A stretch of 64,000 nucleotides of DNA from Mycobacterium paraense (GCF_002101815.1 NZ_LQPM01000013.1:434001-498000); one strand, 5' to 3'; counted from the first letter of the stretch, positions 1 through 9,539 are shown. The notes: a model not told the origin generated them from the sequence alone. Numbers and translations: made by a program.

Positions 1-1
1 G

Positions 2-1021
2 CTGTTCTGGCCCCACAACCGGGGCAAGAAATCGCTGGCGGTCGACTTGACCTCCGGGGACAACCGGGAGCAGATACTGCGGCTGGCCGACACCGCCGAC
101 GTCGTCCTGGAGGGCTTTCGCCCCGGCGTGATGGAGCGCCTGGGGCTGGGTCCCGACGACTTGCGGGCCCGCAATCCGCGCCTGATCTACGCCCGCCTGT
201 CGGCCTACGGCGGCAACGGCCCGCACGGCAGCAGGCCGGGCGTCGACCTGATGGTCGCCGCCGAGTCGGGCATGACCACCGGGATGCCCACGCCGACAGG
301 CAAACCGCAGATCATCCCGTTCCAGCTCGTTGACGCCGCCAGCGGCCACGTGCTGGCCCAGGCGGTGCTGGCCGCGCTGCTCAACCGGGAGCGCCACGGG
401 GTGGCCGACGTCGTCCGGGTCGCGATGTACGACGTCGCGGTCGCGCTGCAGGCCAGCCAGCTCACCATTCACCTCAACAAGCCGAGCGAGGCGCCCCAGC
501 CCAAGGGGGATTCGGAGCCAAAACCGAAGAAGCGCAAGGGGGTTGGTTTCGCCACCCAGCCGTCGGACGCCTTCAGGGCCGCGGACGGCTACCTGGTGAT
601 CAGCGCCTACGTGCCCAAGCACTGGGCGAAGCTGTGCCAGATCATCGGCCGCCCGGATCTGATCGAGGACGAGCGGTTCATCGACCAGCGTTCGCGCGCA
701 ATGAATTACCCGGAGCTGACCGAGGAACTCGAGTCGGCGCTGGCCGCCAGGACCGCCGCCGAATGGGTCGAGCTGCTGCAGGAGGGCGGCCTGATGGCGT
801 GTTTGGCCTACACCTGGAAGCAGGTGGTCGACACCCCCCTGTTCGCCGAGAACGAGCTGGCCCTGCGGCTCGGCGGCGACGATCAGGCGATCTCCGTGGT
901 CCGGATGCCGGCGCGCTACTCGAGCTTCGACGCCTCATCGTCCGGCTGGGTCACCGATCCGCCGCCCGCCCCGGGGCAGCACAACGAGGAATTCCTCACC
1001 GCACCGGAAACGGCGTCCTAG
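2..1021 (+). CDS. CoA-transferase family III (CaiB/BaiF), 5' end outside window
   Basis: Members of this family move CoA between acyl groups and carboxylic acids without a ping-pong thioester carrier protein. The reading frame is open from base 2, and the residues before the first possible start (TTG at 47) already read NRGKKSLAVDL, a family signature, so the true start lies to the left of the window. The segment IIPFQLVDAASG aligns with the stretch holding the catalytic aspartate; that Asp is encoded at 332-334. A lysine-rich insert (KPKKRKG) sits mid-protein. It matches Rv3272 by position, just before fadE25. The natural substrate cannot be told from sequence. Confidence 0.88.
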   Translation: MFWPHNRGKKSLAVDLTSGDNREQILRLADTADVVLEGFRPGVMERLGLGPDDLRARNPRLIYARLSAYGGNGPHGSRPGVDLMVAAESGMTTGMPTPTGKPQIIPFQLVDAASGHVLAQAVLAALLNRERHGVADVVRVAMYDVAVALQASQLTIHLNKPSEAPQPKGDSEPKPKKRKGVGFATQPSDAFRAADGYLVISAYVPKHWAKLCQIIGRPDLIEDERFIDQRSRAMNYPELTEELESALAARTAAEWVELLQEGGLMACLAYTWKQVVDTPLFAENELALRLGGDDQAISVVRMPARYSSFDASSSGWVTDPPPAPGQHNEEFLTAPETAS

Positions 1022-1028
1022 CCCGGCT

Positions 1029-1469
1029 TTACATGCCCGGCAGCCGCACCACCTGAACGAAGAACTCGTCGATCTGGCGGACGGCGCTCATGAACTGGTC
1101 GAGGTCGACCGGCTTGGTGACGTAGGCGTTGGCGTGCAGCTCGTAGCTGCGCAGGATGTCCTCCTCGGCCGAGGAGGTCGTCAGCACGACGACCGGGATC
1201 CGGGCGAGGTCCGGGTCGGACTTGATCTTCTCCAGCAGCTGGCGGCCGTCGTATTTGGGCAGGTTCAGGTCGAGCAGGATGAGGTCGGGTCGCGGCGCAC
1301 CCTCGTATTGGCCGCGCCGGTAGAGGAAGTCCAGGCCCTCCTCGCCGTCGTGCGCGACGTGCAGATTGTTCTTGAGCTTGTTGTGCTCGAACGCTTCTCG
1401 CGTGATGAGCTCATCGCCCGGGTCGTCTTCGACGAGCAGGATTTCGATTGCCCTAACGGCTGACGTCAA
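1029..1469 (-). CDS. Single-domain response regulator (Rcp1-like receiver)
   Basis: A stand-alone receiver of 146 residues with no DNA-binding output, expected to take phosphate from a histidine kinase and act by protein contact. Acidic pocket D15/D16, phospho-acceptor D67 in LLDLNLP, T97/T98 and K119 are all present. The insert between the second strand and the acidic loop (FLYRRGQYEGAPRPD) is typical of the Rcp1/CheY-like group that partners phytochrome-type kinases. The TTG start at 1469 overlaps the end of the kinase gene by 17 bases, so the two are probably translated together; a start further upstream would run through kinase coding sequence. It is the last gene of a three-gene operon. 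Confidence 0.85.
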   Translation of the reverse strand: MTSAVRAIEILLVEDDPGDELITREAFEHNKLKNNLHVAHDGEEGLDFLYRRGQYEGAPRPDLILLDLNLPKYDGRQLLEKIKSDPDLARIPVVVLTTSSAEEDILRSYELHANAYVTKPVDLDQFMSAVRQIDEFFVQVVRLPGM

Positions 1470-3075
1470 GGTGGGTTCCTTCCGAGGTGACTGGACTGGC
1501 CGCGCCCGCACCCACCGGCGCGGGAATCGGCAGGGTGAACTGGAATCGGGTCCCGTCCGTGTAGGACGTGTCGACCCAGATGGCGCCGCCGTGGTGCTCG
1601 ACGATCTTCTTGCACAGCGCAAGGCCGACGCCCGTCCCGGAGTACACCTCGCGGCCATGCAGGCGCTGGAAGATCACGAAGACCTTCTCGGTGAACTCCT
1701 CGGCGATGCCAATGCCGTTGTCCGACACGGACAGTAGCCACTCGTCGCCGTGCTCGCCGGCGCGGCGTTCGCAGTCGATGACGACGCGGGGCCGGCGGTC
1801 CTTGTGCCGGAACTTGATCGCGTTGCCGATCAGGTTCTGCCACAGCATGGTCAGCAGTGTGGGATCGCCGATGACGTGCGGCAGGGGCTGCGGCGGCCGC
1901 ACGATCTCGGCGTCGGCTTCCTCGATCGCGGTGGCGAGGTTGGTCACGCCGGCCTCCAGCGCCGCGTCGAGTGCGACGTCGGTTTCCGAGGTGCCCAGCC
2001 GCCCGACGCGCGAGAAGGTGAGCAGGTCATTGATCAAGACCTGCATCCGCTTGGCCCCGTCGACGGCGAAACCGATGTATTCGATTCCACGGCCGTCGAG
2101 TTGGTCGCCGTAGCGCTTCTCGAGCAACTGGCAGAACGAGGCGACCTTGCGCAGCGGTTCCTGCAGATCGTGCGACGCGACGTAGGCGAACTGCTCGAGT
2201 TCGGCGTTGGAGCGCCGCAACTCGGCCGCCTGCTCGTCCAGAAGCGTTCGGGCCGAACGGGATACCTCGAGCTCTTCGAGGAGCCGTTCGCGCATGTTCT
2301 CCACGTCGATCGCCATGTTGCGAATGTCCCGGGGCCGCCGCGGGGGCGAAATGGTCTCGCCGAAGCTGCCCTGGGTGATCCGCCGGCACGCGGCGGCCAG
2401 AGCGGCGATCGGGCGGGTGACGGCGTTGCGCATCAAGATGCCGAGGGCGGCGGCCGTCCCGAAGAACAGCAGGACCATCGCTCCCAGCACCCTGTCCCGC
2501 CAGGCGTCGGTGTGTTGCAGGTCGGCGACCGCGCTGTTGCGCGCCGCGGTCAGGTTGGCGTTTTGTGTATCGAAAAGGGTTCGCAGATGGTCGAATTCGG
2601 CCTTGCCGCGTTCGGCCGCCGGGCGGTTCGTGACGTTGCGGCCGTTCGGGGCCACGCTCTCGATCGACGGCTCGGCATAGGTCGCCCGCCATTTGGCGGC
2701 CGCCTTCTCGATCGCGTCGAGGTCCGCGAGCAGGTCGGGGCGCTCGCTCAGCCGGCGCCGCATTTCGGCGGCGGCCGCCTGTTCCTCGTGCTGCCCGTCG
2801 TAGTAGGGGGTGAGGAACTGGCGATCGTCGGTGATCACGTAACCGCGAATGCCCGTCTCCTGGTCCCGCAGCGCAGCCTGCAGCTGGCCGGCGGCCACCC
2901 GCGCCGGCGCAATGCCGTCGATCACCGCGTGTGACATCTGGTCGGTGCGGTGCAGCAACGCCCAGCCGACGATCGCGCCGGCGAGCACCATCACGCCCAT
3001 CGTGAGCAGCAGGAGGAACTGCCAGCCGCGCACGGTGAGGTGGGCCAGCCGCGGCGGGCGGCGGTCGGGGCTCAC
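1453..3075 (-). CDS. CHASE3-HAMP sensor histidine kinase
   Basis: Membrane sensor kinase of 540 residues. Order of parts: TM1 about 18-40; an extracytoplasmic CHASE3 domain about 45-185 with the DQETGIRGYVITDD signature; TM2 about 197-216; HAMP 217-270; a coiled coil to 295; the phospho-acceptor H302 in SHDLQEPLRK; and an HATPase domain with N-box (NLIGNAIKF), G1 (DNGIGI) and G2 (GTGVGLALCKK). The H-box is of the phytochrome/Rcp1-partner type, which fits the downstream Rcp1-like receiver. The GTG start at 3075 overlaps the upstream stop as GTGA, so translation is coupled. The ligand of CHASE3 is unknown. No DNA-binding regulator is in the operon, so output probably runs through the neighbouring receiver and phosphatase. 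Confidence 0.88.
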   Translation of the reverse strand: MSPDRRPPRLAHLTVRGWQFLLLLTMGVMVLAGAIVGWALLHRTDQMSHAVIDGIAPARVAAGQLQAALRDQETGIRGYVITDDRQFLTPYYDGQHEEQAAAAEMRRRLSERPDLLADLDAIEKAAAKWRATYAEPSIESVAPNGRNVTNRPAAERGKAEFDHLRTLFDTQNANLTAARNSAVADLQHTDAWRDRVLGAMVLLFFGTAAALGILMRNAVTRPIAALAAACRRITQGSFGETISPPRRPRDIRNMAIDVENMRERLLEELEVSRSARTLLDEQAAELRRSNAELEQFAYVASHDLQEPLRKVASFCQLLEKRYGDQLDGRGIEYIGFAVDGAKRMQVLINDLLTFSRVGRLGTSETDVALDAALEAGVTNLATAIEEADAEIVRPPQPLPHVIGDPTLLTMLWQNLIGNAIKFRHKDRRPRVVIDCERRAGEHGDEWLLSVSDNGIGIAEEFTEKVFVIFQRLHGREVYSGTGVGLALCKKIVEHHGGAIWVDTSYTDGTRFQFTLPIPAPVGAGAASPVTSEGTHLDVSR

Positions 3076-4262
3076 GCCGTCGTCCGCTCGACGCGCACCA
3101 CGGCGATGTCGTCGGTGAGCCCGCCGCGCGGCTCGGCCAGGCGCTGGGCGCCGTCGATCAGCGCGTCGACGAACGCCGGGCCGGGCAGGTGCGCGTGCCG
3201 GCGGGCCAGCTCCAGCAGGCCGTCCTCGCCCAGCCGCGTGTTGCCCTCGCCCGAGTACCCCTCGAACAGCCCGTCCGTCAGCAGGAGCAGCCCCGGGCCC
3301 GCCGGGAGCTCCAGATCGTGCTGCGGCCAGTCGTCGCCACGCAGGCCCAGCGCCGGCCCGGCCGGGGGCTCCACCCATCCCACGCCGGCGCCGTCCTGCA
3401 GCAACATCCCCGGATGCCCGGCGCGCACCACCGTGACGCGCGGGCTGTCCGGGTGGATCGCCAGGCTGAGCACCGTCGCGAAGATGCCGGTCCCGGTCCG
3501 TTCCGAGCGCAGCACCCGTTCGAGCTGCCGCATCAGTTCCACGCCGTGCACACCGGCGAAGGTGAGCGCGCGAAACGCGATGCGCAGCGCCGCGCCCAGG
3601 GCCGCCTCGTGCGGCCCGTGGCCGGCCACGTCGCCGATCAGCACGTGCACCACCCGGTCGGGCGTCTGCACCACGTCGTAGAAGTCGCCGCACAACAACG
3701 CGTCCTCGCGGCTGGGCCGGTACCGGGTGACGATGTCGACGCCGGGTGCCTCCAGCAGCAGCGGCGAGGGCAGCAGGCCGCGTTCCAGCAGCGCGTTCTC
3801 GCGGGCGCGCAGCTGGCTGGCGTGTAGGTCGGCGGAAATGAGCTCGGCCCGTTTGCGCTCGATCGCGTAAAGCAGGGCGCGGCGCAGCATTTCGGGCTCG
3901 ACGCGCCCCTTGACCAGGTAGTCCTGCGCGCCGGCCGCGACGGCGGACGCCCCGAAGTATTCGTCGTTCAACCCGGTCAGCACGACGATCGGCACGGTGG
4001 CGTCGCGCTTGGCGATGCGGTCGAGCGCGTCCATCCCGCTGGCGTCGGGCAGGTGCAGGTCCAGCAGCACGCAGTCGGGCCGGGCCGTCGCGAGCTCGCG
4101 CTCCGCGTGCGCCATCGACTGCGCCCAGACGACCCGGATGTCGGCGACCGCGTCCGCGATCAGGTCCTCGACGAGCACCGCGTCGGCGCGGTCGTCCTCG
4201 ACCAACAACAGCGACATCGACTGCCAATGCGCGGCCGGGGTGACTGGAGCGCGCACAGGCAT
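3072..4262 (-). CDS. Receiver-PP2C (SpoIIE/RsbU-type) phosphatase
   Basis: A 396-residue response regulator whose output is a serine phosphatase rather than a DNA-binding domain. Receiver about 17-135 with phospho-acceptor D68 in LLDLHLPD; a linker with helical heptads about 136-165; SpoIIE-type PP2C domain about 170-394 with metal-binding GDFYD (192-196), GDVAGHG (210-216), TDGLFE (329-334) and the late DD pair at 384-385. Such proteins dephosphorylate STAS anti-anti-sigma factors, freeing them to bind an RsbW-type anti-sigma factor. ATG at 4262 was chosen because a GGGAA ribosome-binding site precedes it and the receiver begins soon after; the open frame extends to 4406 without domain content. 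First gene of the operon; SigF and RsbW lie 12 kb away. Confidence 0.87.
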   Translation of the reverse strand: MPVRAPVTPAAHWQSMSLLLVEDDRADAVLVEDLIADAVADIRVVWAQSMAHAERELATARPDCVLLDLHLPDASGMDALDRIAKRDATVPIVVLTGLNDEYFGASAVAAGAQDYLVKGRVEPEMLRRALLYAIERKRAELISADLHASQLRARENALLERGLLPSPLLLEAPGVDIVTRYRPSREDALLCGDFYDVVQTPDRVVHVLIGDVAGHGPHEAALGAALRIAFRALTFAGVHGVELMRQLERVLRSERTGTGIFATVLSLAIHPDSPRVTVVRAGHPGMLLQDGAGVGWVEPPAGPALGLRGDDWPQHDLELPAGPGLLLLTDGLFEGYSGEGNTRLGEDGLLELARRHAHLPGPAFVDALIDGAQRLAEPRGGLTDDIAVVRVERTTA

Positions 4263-4510
4263 CAATTCCCGGTCATCCGACGATGCGCCTGGGTAGCCGC
4301 GATTTTCACTGAGACCCCCTGGCCGCGGTGGGACGCTTTGCTGTGTAACGAAGGTCGGCGTGGATGGTCGGTGCCTGCTCACCGACTCTGGGTTCGGTCT
4401 TACCACTGAAAATGGTTGCCGACGGTGATCCTATGCGGTGCGCCTGTGAGATCCGAAGAGGGCCTCGCTTCGTCCCGCCACGAGCGCGGATCACGGCGGC
4501 GGCGCGGTGG

Positions 4511-5677
4511 TCAGCGCAACAGCGCCCGCGACATCACCACGCGCTGAATCTGATTGGTGCCCTCGTAGATCTGGGTGATCTTGGCGTCGCGCATCATCCG
4601 CTCGACCGGGAAGTCGGTGGTGTAGCCCGCGCCGCCGAACAGCTGCACCGCGTCGGTGGTCACCTCCATCGCCACGTCGGAGGCGAAGCACTTGGAGGCC
4701 GCGGAGATGAAGCCGAGGTTGGGTTCGCCGCGCTCGGCGCGCGCGGCCGCCTGGTACACCATCATCCGCGCGGCCTCCACCTTCATCGCCATGTCGGCCA
4801 GCATGAACTGCACGGCCTGGAAGCTGCTGATGGACTCCCCGAACTGCTTGCGGTCCTTGGTATAGGCGATCGCGGCGTCCACCGCGCCCTGGGCGATGCC
4901 CACCGCCTGGGCGCCGATCGTGGGGCGGGTGTGGTCCAGCGTCGCCAGGGCCGTCTTGAAGCCGGTGCCCGGCTCGCCGATGATCCGGTCGCCGGGGATG
5001 CGGCAGTTCTCGAAGTACAGCTCGGTGGTCGGCGAGCCCTTGATGCCGAGCTTCTTCTCCTTGGGACCGACGGCGAAGCCCTCGTCGTCGATGTGCACCA
5101 TGAACGCCGAGATGCCGTTTGCGCCCTTGTCCGGGTCGGTCACCGCCATCACGGTGTACCAGCTCGACTCGCCGCCGTTGGTGATCCAGCACTTGGCGCC
5201 GTTGAGGATCCAGTCGTCGCCGTCGGCCTTGGCCCGGGTCCGCATCGATCCCGCGTCGCTGCCCGCCTCGCGCTCGCTCAGGGCGTAGGACGCCATCGTC
5301 CCGTCGGCGATGGCCGGCAGGACCTGCTTTTTCAGCTCGTCGGAACCCCGCAGGATCAGGCCCATGGTGCCCAGCTTGTTCACCGCCGGGATCAGCGACG
5401 CCGAGGCGTCCACCCGGGCGACCTCCTCGATCACAATGCAGGCCGCTACCGAGTCCGCGCCCTGCCCGCCGTACTCCTCGGGCACGTGCACGGCGTTGAA
5501 CCCGGAGGCGTTCAGCGCCTCCAGCGCCTCCCGCGGGAACCGCGCGTTCTCGTCGACGTCGGCCGCGTGCGGGGCGATCTCCTTCTCCGCCAGCGCGCGG
5601 ATCGCCGCCCGCAGCTCCTGGTGTTCCTCGGGCAGTTGGAACAGATCAAACGACGGGTTTCCGGCCCATCCAGCCAT
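4511..5677 (-). CDS. fadE25: Acyl-CoA dehydrogenase FadE25
   Basis: FAD-dependent acyl-CoA dehydrogenase of 388 residues, introducing the alpha-beta double bond in fatty acyl-CoA oxidation. The catalytic base is E372 in IYEGTNQIQR, and the FAD/substrate loops YALSEREAGSD and WITNGG are intact. The start is fixed by a perfect AGGAGG placed 6 bases upstream of ATG. It follows purE by 14 bases, so it is likely cotranscribed with purK-purE, as in the M. tuberculosis Rv3276c-Rv3274c arrangement. Length and sequence match Rv3274c; the chain-length preference is not visible. Confidence 0.95.
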   Translation of the reverse strand: MAGWAGNPSFDLFQLPEEHQELRAAIRALAEKEIAPHAADVDENARFPREALEALNASGFNAVHVPEEYGGQGADSVAACIVIEEVARVDASASLIPAVNKLGTMGLILRGSDELKKQVLPAIADGTMASYALSEREAGSDAGSMRTRAKADGDDWILNGAKCWITNGGESSWYTVMAVTDPDKGANGISAFMVHIDDEGFAVGPKEKKLGIKGSPTTELYFENCRIPGDRIIGEPGTGFKTALATLDHTRPTIGAQAVGIAQGAVDAAIAYTKDRKQFGESISSFQAVQFMLADMAMKVEAARMMVYQAAARAERGEPNLGFISAASKCFASDVAMEVTTDAVQLFGGAGYTTDFPVERMMRDAKITQIYEGTNQIQRVVMSRALLR

Positions 5678-5691
5678 CTCGAGCCTCCTAG

Positions 5692-6204
5692 CTACTCGCC
5701 GGTAACTTTACCCTGGCGCTCCTGCAGCGCCGCATCCTTGGCGCGCACGGTCTCGGCCAGCGCGGCCTGGAACGCCTCCACCCGCGCCAGCAGCGCGGGG
5801 TCGGAGGACGCCAGGATGCGCACGGCAAGCAGCCCCGCGTTGCGGGCGCCGCCGATGGACACCGTGGCGACCGGAACACCGGCCGGCATCTGCACGATCG
5901 ACAGCAGCGAGTCGAGGCCGTCGAGGCGGGCCAGCGGCACCGGCACCCCGATCACCGGCAGCGGGGTCGCGGAGGCGACCATGCCGGGCAGGTGGGCGGC
6001 GCCGCCGGCGCCGGCGATGATCACCTCCAGGCCGCGCGCGGCGGCGGTGCGGGCGTAGTCGAACATCACCTCGGGCGTGCGATGGGCCGACACCACCCGG
6101 ACCTCGGCGGGGACGTCGAACTCGGCCAGCGCGTCGGCGGCGTCGGACATCACCGACCAGTCGCTGTCGCTGCCCATGATCACGCCGACGCGTGCCTTAG
6201 CCAT
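5692..6204 (-). CDS. purE: N5-carboxyaminoimidazole ribonucleotide mutase PurE
   Basis: Class I PurE, 170 residues, converting N5-CAIR made by PurK into CAIR in de novo purine synthesis. The N-terminal [10 protein letters not shown] and SAHRTP motifs form the substrate pocket, and [11 protein letters not shown] completes the active site. ATG at 6204 gives MAKARVG, the usual family start; it overlaps the purK stop by 8 bases, which couples the two. A longer frame to 6270 exists only because it runs into purK sequence. Ortholog of Rv3275c. Confidence 0.95.
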   Translation of the reverse strand: MAKARVGVIMGSDSDWSVMSDAADALAEFDVPAEVRVVSAHRTPEVMFDYARTAAARGLEVIIAGAGGAAHLPGMVASATPLPVIGVPVPLARLDGLDSLLSIVQMPAGVPVATVSIGGARNAGLLAVRILASSDPALLARVEAFQAALAETVRAKDAALQERQGKVTGE

Positions 6205-7414
6205 GTGGATCCCATCCGTCCGTCCACTGCCCGTGTGACAACCAGTGTGCCGCCAGCTCGGCGCGCTCACGCAGCCTGGGGAGCTCCGCCGGGTCGGCGC
6301 CCAGGAAGTTGATGTGCCCGATCTTGCGCCCCGGCCGTTCGGCCTTGCCGTAGAGGTGGACGCGGGCGTCGGGCATCCGGGCGAACAGGTGGTGCAGCCG
6401 CTCGTCGGTGGACATCGCGGGCTGCTGCGGGGCGCCGAGGACGTTGGCCATCACTGTCACCGGCGCGATGGCGTCGGTGTCGCCGAGCGGGTAGTCCAGC
6501 ACCGCGCGCAGGTGCTGTTCGAACTGGCTGGTGCGCGCCCCGTCCATGGTCCAGTGCCCGGAGTTGTGGGGCCGCATCGCGAGCTCGTTGACCAGCAGGT
6601 CGCCGTCCGAGGTCTCGAACAGCTCGACCGCCAGCACGCCGACGACACCCAGCTCGGCGGCCAGCCGCAGCGCCAGCCGCTGGGCCGTGGCGGCCGCGTC
6701 GTCGCTGAGGTCCGGCGCCGGCGCGATCACCTGCACGCAGATCCCGTCCCGCTGCACCGTCTCCACGACCGGCCACGCGGCGCCCTGCCCGAACGGCGAG
6801 CGCGCCACCAGGGCCGACAGCTCGCGGCGCATGTTCACCTGCTCCTCGGCCATCACCGGCACGCCGTCGGCCAGGAAGCTTTCGGCGATTTCCCGGGCGT
6901 GCTCGGGGTCGCGGGCCATCCGCACCCCGCGCCCGTCGTAGCCGCCGCGGACCGCTTTGACGACCACGGGCCCGCCCATCCGCTGCGCGAAGGCGTCGAG
7001 CTCGTCGACGCTGCGGATCTCGGCATAACGCGGCACGGGTGCGCCCAGGGCCTCGAGGCGCCGGCGCATCACCAGCTTGTCCTGGGCGTGCACCAGGGCC
7101 TGCGGCGGCGGCGCGACGTAGACGCCCTCGGCGACCAGCTTCTCCAGCAGCTCGGTGGGGACGTGCTCGTGGTCGAACGTCAGCACCTCGGCGCCGGCCG
7201 CGACCCGGCGCAGGTCCTCGAGTTCGGTGTGCGAGCCGATCACCACGTCGGGGGCGACCTGGGCGGCCGATTCCCCGGGGTCGGTGGCCAGCACCCGCAG
7301 CGTCTGCCCCAGCGCGATCGCGGCCTGGTGGGTCATGCGCGCGAGCTGACCGCCGCCGACCATCGCCACTGACGGGGTTGTTGAGGATAGGCGTCTGTCC
7401 GGCACGGCCATCAT
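6197..7414 (-). CDS. purK: N5-carboxyaminoimidazole ribonucleotide synthase PurK
   Basis: ATP-grasp enzyme that carboxylates AIR to N5-CAIR, the step before PurE. The N-terminal [12 protein letters not shown] loop, the [15 protein letters not shown]-grasp segment and the [12 protein letters not shown] metal/substrate loop are diagnostic. About 405 residues. The ATG-ATG pair at 7414/7411 matches the MMAV start of M. tuberculosis PurK (Rv3276c); the frame extends to 7459, but that part has no family similarity. The C terminus ends soon after WTDGWDPHG and is shorter than the M. tuberculosis protein. A divergent promoter region of about 98 bp separates it from the gtrA-like gene. Confidence 0.95.
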   Translation of the reverse strand: MMAVPDRRLSSTTPSVAMVGGGQLARMTHQAAIALGQTLRVLATDPGESAAQVAPDVVIGSHTELEDLRRVAAGAEVLTFDHEHVPTELLEKLVAEGVYVAPPPQALVHAQDKLVMRRRLEALGAPVPRYAEIRSVDELDAFAQRMGGPVVVKAVRGGYDGRGVRMARDPEHAREIAESFLADGVPVMAEEQVNMRRELSALVARSPFGQGAAWPVVETVQRDGICVQVIAPAPDLSDDAAATAQRLALRLAAELGVVGVLAVELFETSDGDLLVNELAMRPHNSGHWTMDGARTSQFEQHLRAVLDYPLGDTDAIAPVTVMANVLGAPQQPAMSTDERLHHLFARMPDARVHLYGKAERPGRKIGHINFLGADPAELPRLRERAELAAHWLSHGQWTDGWDPHG

Positions 7415-7474
7415 GGTGTCACGGCGCCGGGCGGCGTGGTGACCGGCCGAGAAGCCCAACGGTTATGTAACATT

Positions 7475-7504
7475 TTGCGTCGTTTTCGAGTCCGTCCGTA
7501 CACT
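7475..7504 (+). promoter_or_regulatory. Candidate SigA-type promoter of the gtrA-like gene
   Basis: TTGCGT (7475-7480), an 18-base spacer and TACACT (7499-7504). The GTG at 7513 begins 8 bases after the -10 hexamer, where transcription is expected to start, so the mRNA would be leaderless. No ribosome-binding site is visible. Confidence 0.5.
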
Positions 7505-7512
7505 GACGTGTT

Positions 7513-8181
7513 GTGTCCTTCGCCGATGCCGCAATCTCGCGCCTGCCCGAGGCCTTTCAGCCGTATTTGCTGCGCCATCACGAGCTGATCAAATTCGCGA
7601 TCGTCGGCGGCACCACATTCGTCATCGACTCGGCGATTTTCTACACGCTGAAGCTGACGGTTCTCGAGCCCAAGCCGGTCACCGCGAAGGTCATCGCGGG
7701 CATCGTCGCGGTGATCGCGTCCTACGTCTTGAACCGGGAGTGGAGCTTCCGCGACCGCGGGGGCCGCGAGCGCCACCACGAGGCGCTGCTGTTCTTCGCC
7801 TTCAGCGGGGTGGGCGTGCTGCTTTCCATGGCGCCGCTGTGGATCTCGAGCTACGTCCTGCAGCTGCGGGTGCCGACGGTGTCGCTGACCGTGGAGAACA
7901 TCGCGGACTTCATCTCGGCCTACATCATCGGCAACCTGCTGCAGATGGCGTTCCGCTTCTATTCGTTCCGGCGCTGGGTGTTCCCCGACGAATTCGCCCG
8001 CAACCCCGACAAGGCGCTGGAATCGGCGCTGACAGCGGGCGGTTTCGCGGAGGTGCTGGAGGACGAGCTCGAGGGCGGCAACGTCACCCTGTTGCGGTCC
8101 TGGCGGAAGAAGGCGAGCCGGTTCGGTCAGCTCGGCGACGCGTCGGGCCCGGCGGAACCCAGGGTGTCGAAAACCTCGTGA
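7513..8181 (+). CDS. GtrA-family membrane protein (Rv3277-like)
   Basis: A 222-residue membrane protein with the GtrA fold: four hydrophobic segments at about 27-48, 55-75, 95-115 and 128-150, and the FAIVGGTTFVID and YVLNREWSF signatures. GtrA proteins are thought to flip polyprenyl-linked sugars across the membrane or to partner glycosyltransferases; in mycobacteria this points to envelope glycan assembly. A hydrophilic C-terminal tail of about 60 residues follows the last helix. The GTG start lies directly downstream of a -10 element. Its 3' end overlaps the convergent PH-domain gene by 55 bases. Confidence 0.85.
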   Translation: MSFADAAISRLPEAFQPYLLRHHELIKFAIVGGTTFVIDSAIFYTLKLTVLEPKPVTAKVIAGIVAVIASYVLNREWSFRDRGGRERHHEALLFFAFSGVGVLLSMAPLWISSYVLQLRVPTVSLTVENIADFISAYIIGNLLQMAFRFYSFRRWVFPDEFARNPDKALESALTAGGFAEVLEDELEGGNVTLLRSWRKKASRFGQLGDASGPAEPRVSKTS

Positions 8182-8654
8182 TATAGCAGCGAGTGCACCT
8201 CGCGCAGCCGCGGAATGTCGTAGAACTCCAACGGATCCTGTGACGCCGACTCGATGATCAGCGTCCCGGTGCGAAACATCCGCTCGGTCAGCTTGTCCCG
8301 GAATTCCACGCTGTTGATCCGCGCCAGCGGGATGTCGATGCCGCTGCGGGTCAGCACCCCGTGCCGGAACATCACCCGCCGGCTGGTGACGACGAAATGC
8401 GTTGTCAGCCAACCCAGGAACGGCCACAGCGTCAGCCAGCCGACGATCACCAGCCAGATCCCCCAGATGACGCCGTAGATGATGTTCTTGGCGAGCTGCT
8501 CCCAGTGCGTCGAGTTGAGGTAGCCGGATGCGAAGGCGGCCAGCGCGGTCGCCAACACCAGGACCACGACGGGCCAGATCAGGCGCTTCCAGTGCGGGTG
8601 ACGGTGCAGGACGACCTGTTCGCCGGCGGCCAGGGCATTGTCCGGATAGCTCAC
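8127..8654 (-). CDS. Bacterial PH-domain membrane protein (Rv3278c-like)
   Basis: A 175-residue protein with an N-terminal hydrophilic stretch, two membrane helices (about 27-46 and 60-85) and a bacterial PH (bPH2/YdbS-type) domain from about 88 to 160, recognised by TTHFVVTSRRVMFRHGVL and PLARINSVEF. The function of the family is not settled; membrane-lipid or envelope roles have been suggested. The GTG start at 8654 lies 9 bases downstream of the birA stop, so the two are cotranscribed. The last 55 bases are antisense to the end of the gtrA-like gene. Confidence 0.8.
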   Translation of the reverse strand: MSYPDNALAAGEQVVLHRHPHWKRLIWPVVVLVLATALAAFASGYLNSTHWEQLAKNIIYGVIWGIWLVIVGWLTLWPFLGWLTTHFVVTSRRVMFRHGVLTRSGIDIPLARINSVEFRDKLTERMFRTGTLIIESASQDPLEFYDIPRLREVHSLLYHEVFDTLGSAGPDASPS

Positions 8655-8663
8655 GTGGGAAAG

Positions 8664-9488
8664 CTACCGCTGCTGGCGTAGATGCACCACGTCACCGGCG
8701 GAAACGACGACGGTTTGGCCGCCGGCCTCGAGACAGAGCCTGCCCTGGTCGTCGACGGCGGTCGCGGTGCCGACCACCTCCTTGCCGCCGGGCAGCTGGG
8801 CGCGCACGGCCTGGCCGATGGTCAGGCTGCGGGCGCGGTAGTCGGCCGCCAGCGCCCAGTCGGCGCCGCGCGCGGCGCGCCAGCCCACGATCCGCCTGCC
8901 GAGTTCGGTCAACACCGCGCAGACCAGCCGGTGCCGGTCGGGCGCGGCCACGCCGAGGTCGTACAGCGACGTCGCCCCGGGGCCGTCGATCTCCTCGGGG
9001 GCCTGAGTCACGTTGAGCCCCAAGCCAATTACCACCACCGGGCGGGACACCTCGGCGAGGATGCCCGCCAGCTTCCCCAGGGAGTCCGGTGGGCCCGCCA
9101 ACACGTCGTTGGGCCACTTGAGGCCGGCCCGCACCCCGGTCACCTGCTGAACCGCGTCGACGATCGCCACCCCGGTGGCCAGCGACAGCCAGCCCCAACC
9201 CTCGGTCGGCACGTCGACGACGCTGACGCCCACCGACATCGTGATCTGGGCCCGCGGCGTGGCCGACCAGCCGCGGCCGTGGCGCCCGCGGCCCGCCGTC
9301 TGGTGCTCGGCGATCAGCACCGCCCCGGCGACGTCGGTCCCGGCGGCGGCGCGGGCCAGCAGGTCGGCGTTGGTGGAGCCGGTCTGCTCGACGACGTCGA
9401 GCCGGCGCCAGCCCAGCCCGGCGCCGATCAGCTCGGCGCGCAGCGCGGCCTGATCCAGCGGCTGCCGAAGCGAATCGCGATCCGTCAC
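8664..9488 (-). CDS. birA: Biotin-protein ligase BirA
   Basis: Monofunctional biotin-[acetyl-CoA carboxylase] ligase of 274 residues. It forms biotinyl-AMP and transfers biotin to the carboxylase carrier lysine; the likely substrate AccA3 is encoded 4 kb away. Biotin/AMP loop GRGRHGRGW, the KWPNDVL motif and the C-terminal SH3-like domain are present. There is no N-terminal DNA-binding domain, so it is not a repressor of the E. coli type. GTG at 9488 starts divergently from accD5 with only about 50 bases between them. Ortholog of Rv3279c. Confidence 0.93.
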   Translation of the reverse strand: MTDRDSLRQPLDQAALRAELIGAGLGWRRLDVVEQTGSTNADLLARAAAGTDVAGAVLIAEHQTAGRGRHGRGWSATPRAQITMSVGVSVVDVPTEGWGWLSLATGVAIVDAVQQVTGVRAGLKWPNDVLAGPPDSLGKLAGILAEVSRPVVVIGLGLNVTQAPEEIDGPGATSLYDLGVAAPDRHRLVCAVLTELGRRIVGWRAARGADWALAADYRARSLTIGQAVRAQLPGGKEVVGTATAVDDQGRLCLEAGGQTVVVSAGDVVHLRQQR

Positions 9489-9539
9489 TCCACCCAGCCT
9501 AAAACTCGCGCGCGGGGCCTGCCGATACCATCGAGTCCC

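Noticed and set aside
1453..4227. A single 924-residue frame spanning the kinase and the phosphatase region
   Set aside because: Only the part from 3075 onward is coding; the rest is arginine/alanine-rich translation of the phosphatase gene in the wrong frame.
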